From assembly GCA_004297725.1 (NCBI GenBank), contig SCUS01000133.1:124001-188000 (forward strand): a stretch of 64,000 bases of DNA, given 5' to 3'. The stretch's first letter is position 1, and each line of letters begins with the position of its first letter. Below, piece by piece: positions 20,948 to 28,677 of this stretch. The notes below the pieces were generated by a model. That model was not told the origin of the DNA. It saw only the letters and a list, made by a program, of their open reading frames with translations, and ran no database searches. A program made the translations under genes and the position numbers. This DNA comes from Myxococcaceae bacterium (GTDB taxonomy: Bacteria > Myxococcota_A > Polyangia > Polyangiales > Ga0077539).

Positions 20948-22477
20948 TCAGTCCCGCGCGGCGTCGGCGGCCTGCGGGGCCCCGGCGTCCTCGGCGCCTT
21001 CGGCCCCCGCGGCATCGCCCCACGAAGGCGCAGGAACCAGCGTCGTCGAGGCGCCGCCATGGGGCGTCACCGGCGTCACCGGCGGGGCGTCTCCGACCTG
21101 CTGCGGTGCGACCCGCTCAGGGGCGCGGTCGCTGCTCAGTAGCTTCCACGCGCCGATCGCGAGCAGGGCGACCGCGACCGCGACGAACAACCAACCCACC
21201 CACGCACCGGCGCGGGAGACCGGGAGCACGGCCGCCTCGGAGTCATCGCCCGCGCTGCGCTCACCCGGCGACGCGACCAGATCGTCCCCGACCCTCGGTC
21301 GATCGTCCCGGTGGGGGGGGTAGGAATGGGCCTTCTTGACGTCCGAGCCGGGCGGCGGAAGCGCCGGCATCTTCAGCGCCGACGAGGCGCTCCCCACGAT
21401 GGGCGACTCGACCGACTCCGACAGCACGAACGCGTGGTAGCCGACGGGCTCATCGTCCGACGAGGCCGCCGGGAGATCGCCGTCGAAGCGCGCCACCATG
21501 ACGGTGATGTTGTCGTGCCCACCGGCGTCGTTGGCGGTGTCGATCAACCGCTGGCAGCACTCCGCGGGGTCGTCGATCTCCGCGAGCGCCTCCTGCAACT
21601 GCTCGTGGGTAGCGAGGCCCGAGAGCCCATCGGAGCACAGGAGCAGCGCGTCTCCGCGACGCAGATCGATGAAGGACAGATCGACGGAGACCGCGTCCGC
21701 CGTGCCCAGCGCCTGCAGGATGATGTGCGCGTGCTCGTAGCTCTCCGCCTGCTCCTCGGTGAGCCTGCCGGCCTCGATGAGCTTCGAGACGAGAGACTGA
21801 TCCTTGGTGATCTGCCGGAGCCGACCGCCGCGGAAGAGGTAGGCGCGAGAGTCACCGACCTGGCCGACGAAGAGCGTGGTGCCGAACACCCCCGCGACCG
21901 TCGAGGTGGTGCCCATCCCGTGCTGGTTGCGGTTGGTCTTCGCCGCCAGGAAGATCCGCGCCCCGGCCTCCTGCACCGCGGTCACCAGGGTCTGCGCGAA
22001 CTCGTCGGCGTCGTCGGGAGACGAGCTCTCCTGCATGATCGCGTGGATCACGTCGACGGCCATCTGGCTGGCGATCTCGCCCGCGAGCGCCCCGCCCATG
22101 CCGTCGCAGACCGCCAGGAGCACGCCGCGGTCGCCCAGCGCGACCTCGTCGCCTACCTCGTCGCCGCCGCGCTTCTCGCGCGTCAGGTCGGCGAGCACGA
22201 AGTTGTCTTCGTTGTGATCACGGATGCGGCCAACGTCGGTCGCGCCGCCGATTCGCATCACCACGCGCTTCGGTGCGACGGGCTCCGGGGGCGGGACAGG
22301 CAGTGGCTCATCCGGGGGCGCCGGGGTCGACTCCAGCACCATCGGCGGCTCGGGCTCGGCGGGCGGCACCGAGTCGGACGAAGATTCGGGCGGATCGGCG
22401 GCGGCCAACGGAGGAGTCATCGGAGCGGGCGCCGCGTCGGTGCCCGGCTCCAGCGGGGTGCTCTCGGTCTCGCTCAT
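20948..22477 (-). CDS. PP2C-family Ser/Thr phosphatase with C-terminal TM segment
   Basis: A 509-aa protein. A Pro/Glu-rich N-terminal region (about 1-70) precedes the PP2C domain (about 75-330), with RDHNEDN (86-92), DGMGG (125-129), GTTSTV, GDSRAYLF and GGHDNITVM. The metal-binding Asp residues are intact. A linker and a transmembrane helix (about 428-447) follow, then an Ala/Pro-rich tail. It should remove phosphate from Ser/Thr near the membrane. The ATG overlaps the stop of the preceding FHA gene (ATGA). No kinase lies next to it; the kinase at 53.7-57.6 kb could be a partner (inference). Confidence 0.93.
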   Translation of the reverse strand: MSETESTPLEPGTDAAPAPMTPPLAAADPPESSSDSVPPAEPEPPMVLESTPAPPDEPLPVPPPEPVAPKRVVMRIGGATDVGRIRDHNEDNFVLADLTREKRGGDEVGDEVALGDRGVLLAVCDGMGGALAGEIASQMAVDVIHAIMQESSSPDDADEFAQTLVTAVQEAGARIFLAAKTNRNQHGMGTTSTVAGVFGTTLFVGQVGDSRAYLFRGGRLRQITKDQSLVSKLIEAGRLTEEQAESYEHAHIILQALGTADAVSVDLSFIDLRRGDALLLCSDGLSGLATHEQLQEALAEIDDPAECCQRLIDTANDAGGHDNITVMVARFDGDLPAASSDDEPVGYHAFVLSESVESPIVGSASSALKMPALPPPGSDVKKAHSYPPHRDDRPRVGDDLVASPGERSAGDDSEAAVLPVSRAGAWVGWLFVAVAVALLAIGAWKLLSSDRAPERVAPQQVGDAPPVTPVTPHGGASTTLVPAPSWGDAAGAEGAEDAGAPQAADAARD

Positions 22478-23730
22478 CGCGCGCTGCTTCCCTGGGCGCT
22501 GCCCGCGACCGCGCTTCGGGGTGACGCGTCGAAGCGGAAGAGGTGGTGCCCGATGCGAAACACATCGCCGTCGGCGATCTCGCGCTCGCCCCGGAAGAGA
22601 ACCAGGGTGCCGTTGGAGCTACCGAGGTCGCGCACCTGAACCCGCCGCTGCGCGCGGTCGAGCTTGAACGCGACGTGCCTCCGCGACAGGAACACGTCGT
22701 CGGTGAACACCACGTCGCCGGACTCGCGGCCGATCACCGTCTCGTCGCGATAGAGGTGGAAGACATCCCGTGGAATACCCTCACTGGTAAGCTGAACGAG
22801 CCGCGCCAGCCTGGGCTGCTCCGGGGTGCCGAACAACATCACCCCGTAGTGCATCACCGGGCCGAGGGAGACCTCTCCGTCGCCGAGTATCTCCAGGCGC
22901 AGCACCTGCTGACCCACGAGCACCACGTCCCCATGCACCAGGTCGACGGGCTCACGGATGCGATAGAAGATCCCGTTGACCGAGCCGAGGTCGCGGAGAT
23001 AGTGCCGGTCGCCGCGCTTCTGGATGCGTGCGTGCCGCGGCGAAAGGTACGGGTCATCGGGGAGGGTGATGTTCCCCTCGAAGCGACCCAGGTCGGTGAC
23101 CGCGGTGCCGAGGCGGTGCACCGGCCCCTCGGAACCGTCCTTCAGGATCGTGACGAGCTGGGATCCAGCCTGCGCCGCGACGGCGCCGAAGTTGTCGGTG
23201 CGGCTCTCGACGCGAACGGGCCCTTCGACCGCGAGCGCCGCAGCGACGACCGGGGCGCCCGGCGCGACGGGCGACGGAGCGGCGTCCGGGTTGCCGGCGG
23301 GCGCCGACGCGATCTCGGAGGCCGGGAGGCCGCACACGCCACAGAAGGACATCGAGCGATCGAAGGTGGTGCCGCAGCGAGGGCAGTGGATCGAAGCGCC
23401 TGCCCCCGACGGGGCTGGCGGGCTCACCGGAGCGGGCGATGCGGCAGGAGCAGGCGCGGGCTGGGGCGACGGCTGCGAGGCGGACTCCCCGGAGGCGCGG
23501 AGATCGTAGCCACACATCCGACAGAACCGGACCCCTGGAGGGTTGTCGACCCCGCAGCGGAGGCAGTGATCGAGCGCAGCCGCCGGGGCGGGAGCGGCAG
23601 CGAGAGGCGCCGGCGCGAACGGCCCGGGCTGCGGAGCGACGATGTTGGCGGTCTCGCGGAGCTTGTGTCCACAGTCGAGGCAGTACACTGCACTCGCTGG
23701 ATTCACCCGCCCGCAGTTCGAGCACTGCAT
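22474..23730 (-). CDS. Zinc-ribbon protein with two FHA domains
   Basis: A 418-aa cytoplasmic protein. It begins MQCSNCG and has three CxxC...CxxC zinc ribbons in roughly the first 150 residues, separated by Pro/Ala linkers. Two FHA-type domains follow: one near 200-285 (GRF, SPRH, GSVNG) and one near 315-405 (GRES, SRRH, GSSNGT). Two phosphopeptide readers could bridge phosphorylated partners. The ATG at 23730 is chosen because MQCSNCG is a common zinc-ribbon start; TTG at 23769 or GTG at 23748 would add residues. It overlaps the PP2C gene by 4 nt. Confidence 0.85.
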   Translation of the reverse strand: MQCSNCGRVNPASAVYCLDCGHKLRETANIVAPQPGPFAPAPLAAAPAPAAALDHCLRCGVDNPPGVRFCRMCGYDLRASGESASQPSPQPAPAPAASPAPVSPPAPSGAGASIHCPRCGTTFDRSMSFCGVCGLPASEIASAPAGNPDAAPSPVAPGAPVVAAALAVEGPVRVESRTDNFGAVAAQAGSQLVTILKDGSEGPVHRLGTAVTDLGRFEGNITLPDDPYLSPRHARIQKRGDRHYLRDLGSVNGIFYRIREPVDLVHGDVVLVGQQVLRLEILGDGEVSLGPVMHYGVMLFGTPEQPRLARLVQLTSEGIPRDVFHLYRDETVIGRESGDVVFTDDVFLSRRHVAFKLDRAQRRVQVRDLGSSNGTLVLFRGEREIADGDVFRIGHHLFRFDASPRSAVAGSAQGSSAR

Positions 23731-23797
23731 GACGAAGCGATTGGACACCGCGGCGCCACCCACCGTCAAGCAGAACCACGGCGCACCGCGAGGGAGC

Positions 23798-24439
23798 TCA
23801 GGGGCCGCGAAAGGTCCCGGTGAAGTAGCCGCCGAGGAGCACCGTCGCGATCCCGCCGTCGCTCCGTCGCACTCCGTCTCCCGTGTCGAAGGGGACCAGG
23901 AACCGGAGCGCTTCGAGCCTCCCCACGAAGCCGAGGCTGACGAACGGCGACAGGTAGTAGCTGCCGCCCACGGACACGCTGACGGCGGGCCCGAGCGTCG
24001 TCACGCCGAAGCGCTCTCCGTAGGCGACGACGCCGCCGCCGACGCCGACGAAGGCCTCGGCGTTCGACGCGGGCGACGCCGCGACCCATCGGTGCTCGAA
24101 GCGAATCTGCTGGAGCGTCGCGGACGCGAAGAGGTTGCGGGCGTTGCGAACCGAGACGTCGTAGCCGATGAGCCACTCCTGCGAGGCCGAGGTGCGACGC
24201 CCGATGGCCACCGCGATGCCCCCGCCGCCACCGAGGGGGCAGAGGGTCTGGTCATTGGGGCACACCGCGTCGGCGTGAAGGATCGCCGAGGTGGCGAGGC
24301 CTACGGACAGCACCCGGTGAGCGCGGTAGGGTACCTCCTGGCTGCGAGACAACATGTCCTGCGCCTCCGCAGGCGCCGACGCGAGGCAGAGGGCCGCGCC
24401 GAGCAGCGCGGCGCGAGGTCGTTTCTTCTCCGGGTGCAC
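23798..24439 (-). CDS. Small outer-membrane beta-barrel-like protein
   Basis: A 213-aa protein. A basic N-terminus and hydrophobic stretch end at AEA/Q (about residue 26), a signal-peptidase site. The mature part is rich in alternating hydrophobic strands with Gly turns (VGVGGGVVAYG, VSVSVGGSYYL), like a small outer-membrane barrel. Start GTG at 24439 (VHPEKKRPR). It is the first gene of the FHA/PP2C block, 67 nt upstream of the zinc-ribbon gene. The C-terminus (TFRGP) is not the classical terminal Phe, so barrel membership is tentative. Confidence 0.55.
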   Translation of the reverse strand: MHPEKKRPRAALLGAALCLASAPAEAQDMLSRSQEVPYRAHRVLSVGLATSAILHADAVCPNDQTLCPLGGGGGIAVAIGRRTSASQEWLIGYDVSVRNARNLFASATLQQIRFEHRWVAASPASNAEAFVGVGGGVVAYGERFGVTTLGPAVSVSVGGSYYLSPFVSLGFVGRLEALRFLVPFDTGDGVRRSDGGIATVLLGGYFTGTFRGP

Positions 24440-24552
24440 GTGGACGGATGATAGGAGCCTTCGCCCTGGGGCTGCCAGCGTGGACGCCCTCGAAGCGTTG
24501 TTGACAACGTCGTCGCGGCTGTGATTGATCCCCTCCGCACAAGGAACTCGCC

Positions 24553-24921
24553 ATGGAAATCCTTCTGGACAAGCGTGCGGTTAAGCAGATCCGGCTCTCG
24601 GCGCAGGACGCCATCGAGGAGGGCGATACGGAGACGCTCCGCGACGACATCCTCGACTCATTCAGCGAAGATCAGGTCGAGGAGATCGAGCGCCGCATCG
24701 ATACGGACTTCTACGACTTCCTCGGTGACACCTTGGAGGAGTGGTCCGGGGAGGACGTCGACGAGCTCCTCGACCTCCTGGAATCTCAGCTCGCGGACGT
24801 CGGCGTCGAGCTGAAGTTCGAGTCCGTCGAAGCGGCCGGTGACGATGACGCGGACGACGACTTCGACGCGGACGACGACGACGACCTCGACGCCGAGGAG
24901 CCGGTCGACGACGACGACTGA
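24553..24921 (+). CDS. Small highly acidic protein of unknown function
   Basis: A 122-aa protein starting MEILLDKRAVKQ, with AAGGAA about 8 nt before the ATG. The first 95 residues look helical; the last 30 are almost only Asp, Glu and Ala (four-to-five-residue Asp runs). Predicted strongly acidic and soluble. It could be a chaperone or DNA-mimic type protein, but no family is recognised. It is divergent from the barrel gene across 113 nt and ends 3 nt before the converging TPR lipoprotein gene. Confidence 0.7.
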   Translation: MEILLDKRAVKQIRLSAQDAIEEGDTETLRDDILDSFSEDQVEEIERRIDTDFYDFLGDTLEEWSGEDVDELLDLLESQLADVGVELKFESVEAAGDDDADDDFDADDDDDLDAEEPVDDDD

Positions 24922-24924
24922 GCC

Positions 24925-26019
24925 CTAGCGCCGCGACTCCTGACAGATCCCCGAGTCCGCCGTGCCGCCCGCACAACCTGCGAGCGCGGCGCGCGCCCGT
25001 GCAGCGAACCGGCGGCACGGGAACTCCTCCACCAGCACCCGCCATAGCCCACACGCCCTCGCGGCATCGCTGCCTCGGCGGAGCGCCGCCTCCTCCCAGA
25101 GCGCGTCGTCGCGGCGCAACGACGTCGGGTGCTCCGCGTAGACCCGATGGTACGCGTCAGCTGCAGCGCTCGGGTCGCGGAGGTCATCGCGTAGGATCTC
25201 CGCCTGGAGCAGCGCACCATCGTCGAACCCCGGCGCGGCGTAGCTGCCGTTGCCCCAGGACGCCTCGCGCACCGCGAGCATCCGGTCCAGCGTTGCGAGC
25301 GCATCGCGTGGCCGCCCGGCGGCGCGCTGCAGCCGAGCGAGCGCGAGGTGCCCGTCGTCCCAGTGGCTGTTCGCGGGGTAGGGCACCTGCTCGACCACCG
25401 CGAGCCACGACGCCTCTGCGGCCGCCCGATCACCCGTGGCCTCGACGCGGATCGCGCGCTCGGCGAGCACGCTCTCGATCAGGATCGAGCGTCGGATCCG
25501 CGGGTTCGCGGCGAGGGCATCCAACCAAGCGATGGCCGTCGAGCGCGTGGGGTCTGTCGCGTCGAGCGCGCGCAACCGTAGCCGCAGGGCCCCACGAGCC
25601 GGTCCAGAATCGGGCGCGTCCTCGACGAGCGAAGCCAACGCACGATGGGCGCTGACGACTTCCGTCGGCGCCGTCGAGGCAAGGTCGAGCGAAGCCAGTT
25701 CGAGTCGCGCGCGAGGACCGTGGTCCCATCCGCCTCGGCTGATGGCCACCTGTGAGAGCAGCCTTCGGGCGCACACGAGATCGCCGACGCGTCGACACGC
25801 CATCGCCGCGCGGTACCGCGCATCATCCGCGTCGCGCCCGGCCCCCACCTCGACAGCAGCCCGCTCGTACGCGCGGGCAGCATCCTCGAACCTTCCCGCG
25901 GTGTAAGCCCTATCCCCCTCCGCGAGGCGTGCCCCGTAGGCGCTCGAGACTGCCGCGGCGCAGCCCGCGAGCACGAGGCAGACTCCCAGGCCGACGCGCG
26001 GATCGATCCTTCGGGTCAC
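24925..26019 (-). CDS. TPR-type lipoprotein
   Basis: A 364-aa protein with signal peptide and lipobox LVLAGC (about residue 18). The rest is helical repeats rich in Ala, Leu, Arg and Asp, matching TPR-like pairs (for example AEGDRAYTAGRFEDAARAYERA). Such lipoproteins act as scaffolds in the outer membrane. The GTG at 26019 overlaps the stop of the threonine aldolase gene (GTGA). The exact partner is unknown. Confidence 0.7.
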   Translation of the reverse strand: MTRRIDPRVGLGVCLVLAGCAAAVSSAYGARLAEGDRAYTAGRFEDAARAYERAAVEVGAGRDADDARYRAAMACRRVGDLVCARRLLSQVAISRGGWDHGPRARLELASLDLASTAPTEVVSAHRALASLVEDAPDSGPARGALRLRLRALDATDPTRSTAIAWLDALAANPRIRRSILIESVLAERAIRVEATGDRAAAEASWLAVVEQVPYPANSHWDDGHLALARLQRAAGRPRDALATLDRMLAVREASWGNGSYAAPGFDDGALLQAEILRDDLRDPSAAADAYHRVYAEHPTSLRRDDALWEEAALRRGSDAARACGLWRVLVEEFPCRRFAARARAALAGCAGGTADSGICQESRR

Positions 26020-27059
26020 GCCACGACCGGGCGCATGAGGTCGCGCACCACCCCCGCCGCGGTCTTGATGTCGTCGATCGAGACCTCCAGGTGGGTCACC
26101 GCGCGAAGCCGGAACTCGCCGAAGACCGACAACAAGATGCCGCGCGCCCTCGCCATGCAGGCGAAGGCGTTGGCATCGAACGCCCCGTCGGGGCGCAGGT
26201 CCACGAGCACGATGTTGGTATCCGGCGGAACCACGCTGAGCCCCGGGCATCCGGCCAAGCCTTCGGCCAGCGCCCGGGCCGCGAGATGATCGTCGGCGAG
26301 CCGCGCGATGTGGTGATCGAGCGCGTAGAGTCCCGCCGCGGCAAGGACGCCCACCTGACGCATCCCTCCCCCCATCCGCTTGCGAAGCCTCCTCGCGTCG
26401 CGGACATGGTCCCGCGTCCCGACCAGGACCGAACCCACCGGCGCGCCCAGGCCCTTGGACAGACAGACCGAGACCGTGTCCGCCTCACCCGCGACCTCGC
26501 GGGGAGGCACCCCCAGGGCGACAGAGGCATTGAACAGGCGTGCGCCGTCCACGTGCACGGTCAGCCCAGCCCTATGCGCAGCATCGACCGCCGCATGACA
26601 GACCGACGGGTCGATGACTCTTCCTCCCGCGCGGTTGTGGGTGTTCTCGAGCACCAGCGCCCGAGTGACGGGGCACCAGTCCACCCGGGGCCGAAGCGCG
26701 CCCTGGATCTGATCCGGGGTCACCTCCCCATCGAGGCCGATGGAGACCAGCTGCACACCCGCGATCGCTGCCGCCGCGCCGCTCTCGTACCAGAGGCAGT
26801 GGGCGCCCTCGGCGACGAGCACCTCGTCGCCATGTCGCGCGTGTAGCTGGAGGGCGATCTGGTTGGCCATGGTCCCCGAGGGGACGAAGAGGCCGGCCTC
26901 CCGTCCGAGGAGATCGGCGATCCGACGCTCGAGTTCCTGCACCGTGGGGTCTTCTCCGAACACGTCGTCACCGACGACCGCCGAGGCCATCGCGGCTCGC
27001 ATTCCTGGCGTGGGCCGGGTCACCGTGTCGGAGCGCAGGTCGATCGTCTGGGAGGGCAT
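26016..27059 (-). CDS. ltaE: Low-specificity L-threonine aldolase
   Basis: A 347-aa PLP enzyme that cleaves threonine or allo-threonine to glycine and acetaldehyde. Motifs: IDLRSDTVTRPT at the N-terminus, FVPSGTMANQIAL (58-70), H87 for stacking on the cofactor, HVDGARLFNA (169-178) and the PLP lysine K202 (SKGLGAPVGS). The ATG at 27059 places the conserved DLRSDT motif at residues 7-12 as usual. It lies 95 nt from the divergent tRNA-Thr and overlaps the TPR lipoprotein gene by 4 nt. Confidence 0.93.
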   Translation of the reverse strand: MPSQTIDLRSDTVTRPTPGMRAAMASAVVGDDVFGEDPTVQELERRIADLLGREAGLFVPSGTMANQIALQLHARHGDEVLVAEGAHCLWYESGAAAAIAGVQLVSIGLDGEVTPDQIQGALRPRVDWCPVTRALVLENTHNRAGGRVIDPSVCHAAVDAAHRAGLTVHVDGARLFNASVALGVPPREVAGEADTVSVCLSKGLGAPVGSVLVGTRDHVRDARRLRKRMGGGMRQVGVLAAAGLYALDHHIARLADDHLAARALAEGLAGCPGLSVVPPDTNIVLVDLRPDGAFDANAFACMARARGILLSVFGEFRLRAVTHLEVSIDDIKTAAGVVRDLMRPVVA

Positions 27060-27114
27060 TTCGCTACCTGTCGTACCGAATCCCAGTGCCAGCGCCAACC
27101 TGCGATAATCTCTC

Positions 27115-27142
27115 TTGCAAAGTCACCGCGCCGTGATAGAAG
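27115..27142 (+). promoter_or_regulatory. Candidate promoter of the tRNA-Thr gene
   Basis: TTGCAA (27115-27120), a 16-nt spacer, TAGAAG (27137-27142) with an extended -10 TG at 27134-27135. Predicted start near 27149, a few bases before the tRNA 5' end at 27155. Read by eye only. Confidence 0.45.
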
Positions 27143-27154
27143 CGGCGCTCTCTT

Positions 27155-27229
<75 letters not shown>

Positions 27230-27474
27230 GATAGACGATCGGTCGAACCTCCCGCAGCCCGCTGGGGCGCAGCGCAGGGAGTCGGAGACCGCGTCCAGCT
27301 TCGACGCATCGGCTCAAGGTCGTGCTCGGTCTGTCTCGAGTCCTTCCCCTGAGGGGGCGGAAGGATCGCCAGCAGGGTCGTGGGACCTCGCCCGGCGGGA
27401 CACGGGTCCTGACCTCTGTATGGTAGCGGCGAGGTCGCGGCACCAGCACCCACACGCGGCCCCCGGAACCAGCG

Positions 27475-27519
27475 TCGGGCACCCATGCACCCTCAAAGCG
27501 GGGAATGTGGGATGCCCGA
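27475..27519. repeat. Bulged inverted repeat upstream of the pilA promoter
   Basis: Left arm TCGGGCACCCA (27475-27485), right arm TGGGATGCCCGA (27508-27519). They pair fully except for one bulged base. It lies about 150 nt upstream of the sigma-54 -24 element, a normal distance for an enhancer site. It could equally be a terminator or an RNA hairpin. Confidence 0.55.
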
Positions 27520-27671
27520 TCCCGTCAAGCCTGACTGACGAATCGCGTCACCCGAAAGGGGTAGGGCAGGGGTCGTGCTTCAACCCACCGGGGACAATGC
27601 CAGCGGAACAAGTCAGGAGCTCCGCAGAACAGCCGACAATTGCCCGGCGAGGCGGCGGCGGCTTTCGGCGA

Positions 27672-27688
27672 TGGCACGACGACTGCAA
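27672..27688 (+). promoter_or_regulatory. Sigma-54 promoter of pilA
   Basis: TGGCACG-ACGA-CTGCA: the GG at 27673-27674 and GC at 27685-27686 are exactly 10 nt apart, as in sigma-54 -24/-12 elements. Only the first T of the TTGC block differs from the consensus. Expected start near 27699, giving a leader of about 70 nt. Pilin genes of other myxobacteria are sigma-54 dependent and PilR activated. Confidence 0.85.
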
Positions 27689-27770
27689 TGATCCGTTTCG
27701 TCCAATCCGAGGGTCTGGCACTTCGAGCGGTTCGAGTCGCCTGATCAATCAACGGACGGAGGGTACTTCA

Positions 27771-28271
27771 ATGAAGCGTTCCATGAAGAAGGTTCTCGCT
27801 GGCTTCACCCTGGTCGAGCTGATGATCGTCGTCGTGATCCTCGGCATCCTCGCGGCGGTCGCGATCCCCGCCTTCACCCGCTACGTGAAGCGCTCGAAGA
27901 CCAGCGAGGCCACTGGCAACATCTCGAAGATCTACCAAGGCGAGGTCAGCTACTTCAACCAGTCGTCCGAGCAGAGCGTCGCCAGCTTCGCCTCGGCCGC
28001 TGCGACCCCCTCCGGCACCCCGTCCGCCTCGAAGTTCCCGGCGCAGCCGACCGCCTTCACTGGCGACTCCGGCTGGAGCGCGATCGGCTTCTCGGTCGAC
28101 TCGCCCCTCTACTACGCCTACTCCGCCACTGCGAGCGCGAGCAGCTTCAACGCGGTCGCGACCGGCAACATCGACGGCGACGCCACCAACTCGACCTTCA
28201 GCCGCGCCGCTGCGCTCAACGCTGGCGAGATCCAGGGCGCCCAGATCGTCATCACCAACGAGCTCGAGTAG
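27771..28271 (+). CDS. pilA: Type IV major pilin PilA
   Basis: A 166-aa prepilin. A basic leader ends at G11 and is cleaved before F12 (GFTLVELMIVVVILGI), with Glu at mature position 5, all as in type IVa pilins. The hydrophobic helix continues to about residue 35, followed by a small Ser/Ala/Thr-rich globular domain. There is no Cys pair, so the usual disulfide D-loop is absent. The ATG at 27771 has GGAGG about 9 nt upstream. It forms the pilus used in twitching or social motility. No other pil gene is in the window. Expression is probably sigma-54 driven. Confidence 0.95.
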   Translation: MKRSMKKVLAGFTLVELMIVVVILGILAAVAIPAFTRYVKRSKTSEATGNISKIYQGEVSYFNQSSEQSVASFASAAATPSGTPSASKFPAQPTAFTGDSGWSAIGFSVDSPLYYAYSATASASSFNAVATGNIDGDATNSTFSRAAALNAGEIQGAQIVITNELE

Positions 28272-28276
28272 TCGGT

Positions 28277-28296
28277 CGCTCACCTGATGGTGAGCG
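28277..28296 (+). terminator. Hairpin just after the pilA stop
   Basis: CGCTCACC-TGAT-GGTGAGCG: an 8-bp perfect stem with a 4-nt loop beginning 6 nt after the stop. There is no T-run, so if it terminates, it may do so weakly or it may protect the mRNA 3' end. Confidence 0.5.
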
Positions 28297-28322
28297 CCTC
28301 CACTCCCCCTCCAATCACTGGT

Positions 28323-28368
28323 TGACCTGAACGGCGTCATTCCTCAACGGAAGACGCCATTCAGGTCA
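28323..28368. repeat. 16-bp inverted repeat downstream of pilA
   Basis: Arms 28323-28338 and 28353-28368 (TGACCTGAACGGCGTC against GACGCCATTCAGGTCA) pair with one mismatch around a 14-nt loop. It is a strong, symmetrical hairpin that could act as a second, bidirectional terminator or as a protein site. Confidence 0.7.
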
Positions 28369-28677
28369 TCTGTCCGTCCAGAGTGGCTCTCCTTCGTAGG
28401 GTCGTTCGGACCGGACCTCGATATCCCCACAGATTACTCACATCATCCTGATCGCCAATCGATCGCCGTATCGCGGTGCTCGGTCGGCACTCGTGTCCTT
28501 TGAACCTCGGTTCTCGTGCCTCCAGAACGGGCCACGGATGAGGCCAGGCGCGAGCCCTGAGGCCGACACGAGACCCTGGAATGGAGCGTCGTCGCCCACA
28601 GGTGCGGATCGACGCTCCCTGGTGGAGGGCACGCCCGCAGCGCGCGGGATGGCGTTCCGGAGGGCGAGGTTCTGAGA

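Larger units (their letters stand above)
27230..27770 (+). other. 541-nt noncoding region between tRNA-Thr and pilA
   Basis: No gene is supported here. It holds a 7-bp inverted repeat TCCTTCC/GGAAGGA (27341-27365), a longer bulged hairpin (27475-27519), and the sigma-54 promoter of pilA (27672-27688). By eye its base composition is less extreme than in flanking genes. It could hold binding sites for a PilR-like activator or a small RNA. Confidence 0.6.
28272..28677 (+). other. 406-nt intergenic region after pilA
   Basis: No gene is supported. It carries two inverted repeats close to the pilin stop (28277-28296 and 28323-28368) and then sequence without clear signals up to the stop of the converging surface lipoprotein gene. 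Short open frames here lack ribosome-binding sites and resemble no protein family. Confidence 0.6.

Noticed and set aside
27714..27735. Second TGGCAC as another sigma-54 promoter
   Set aside because: The base pair at the -12 position is GG and not GC, so only the site at 27672 fits.
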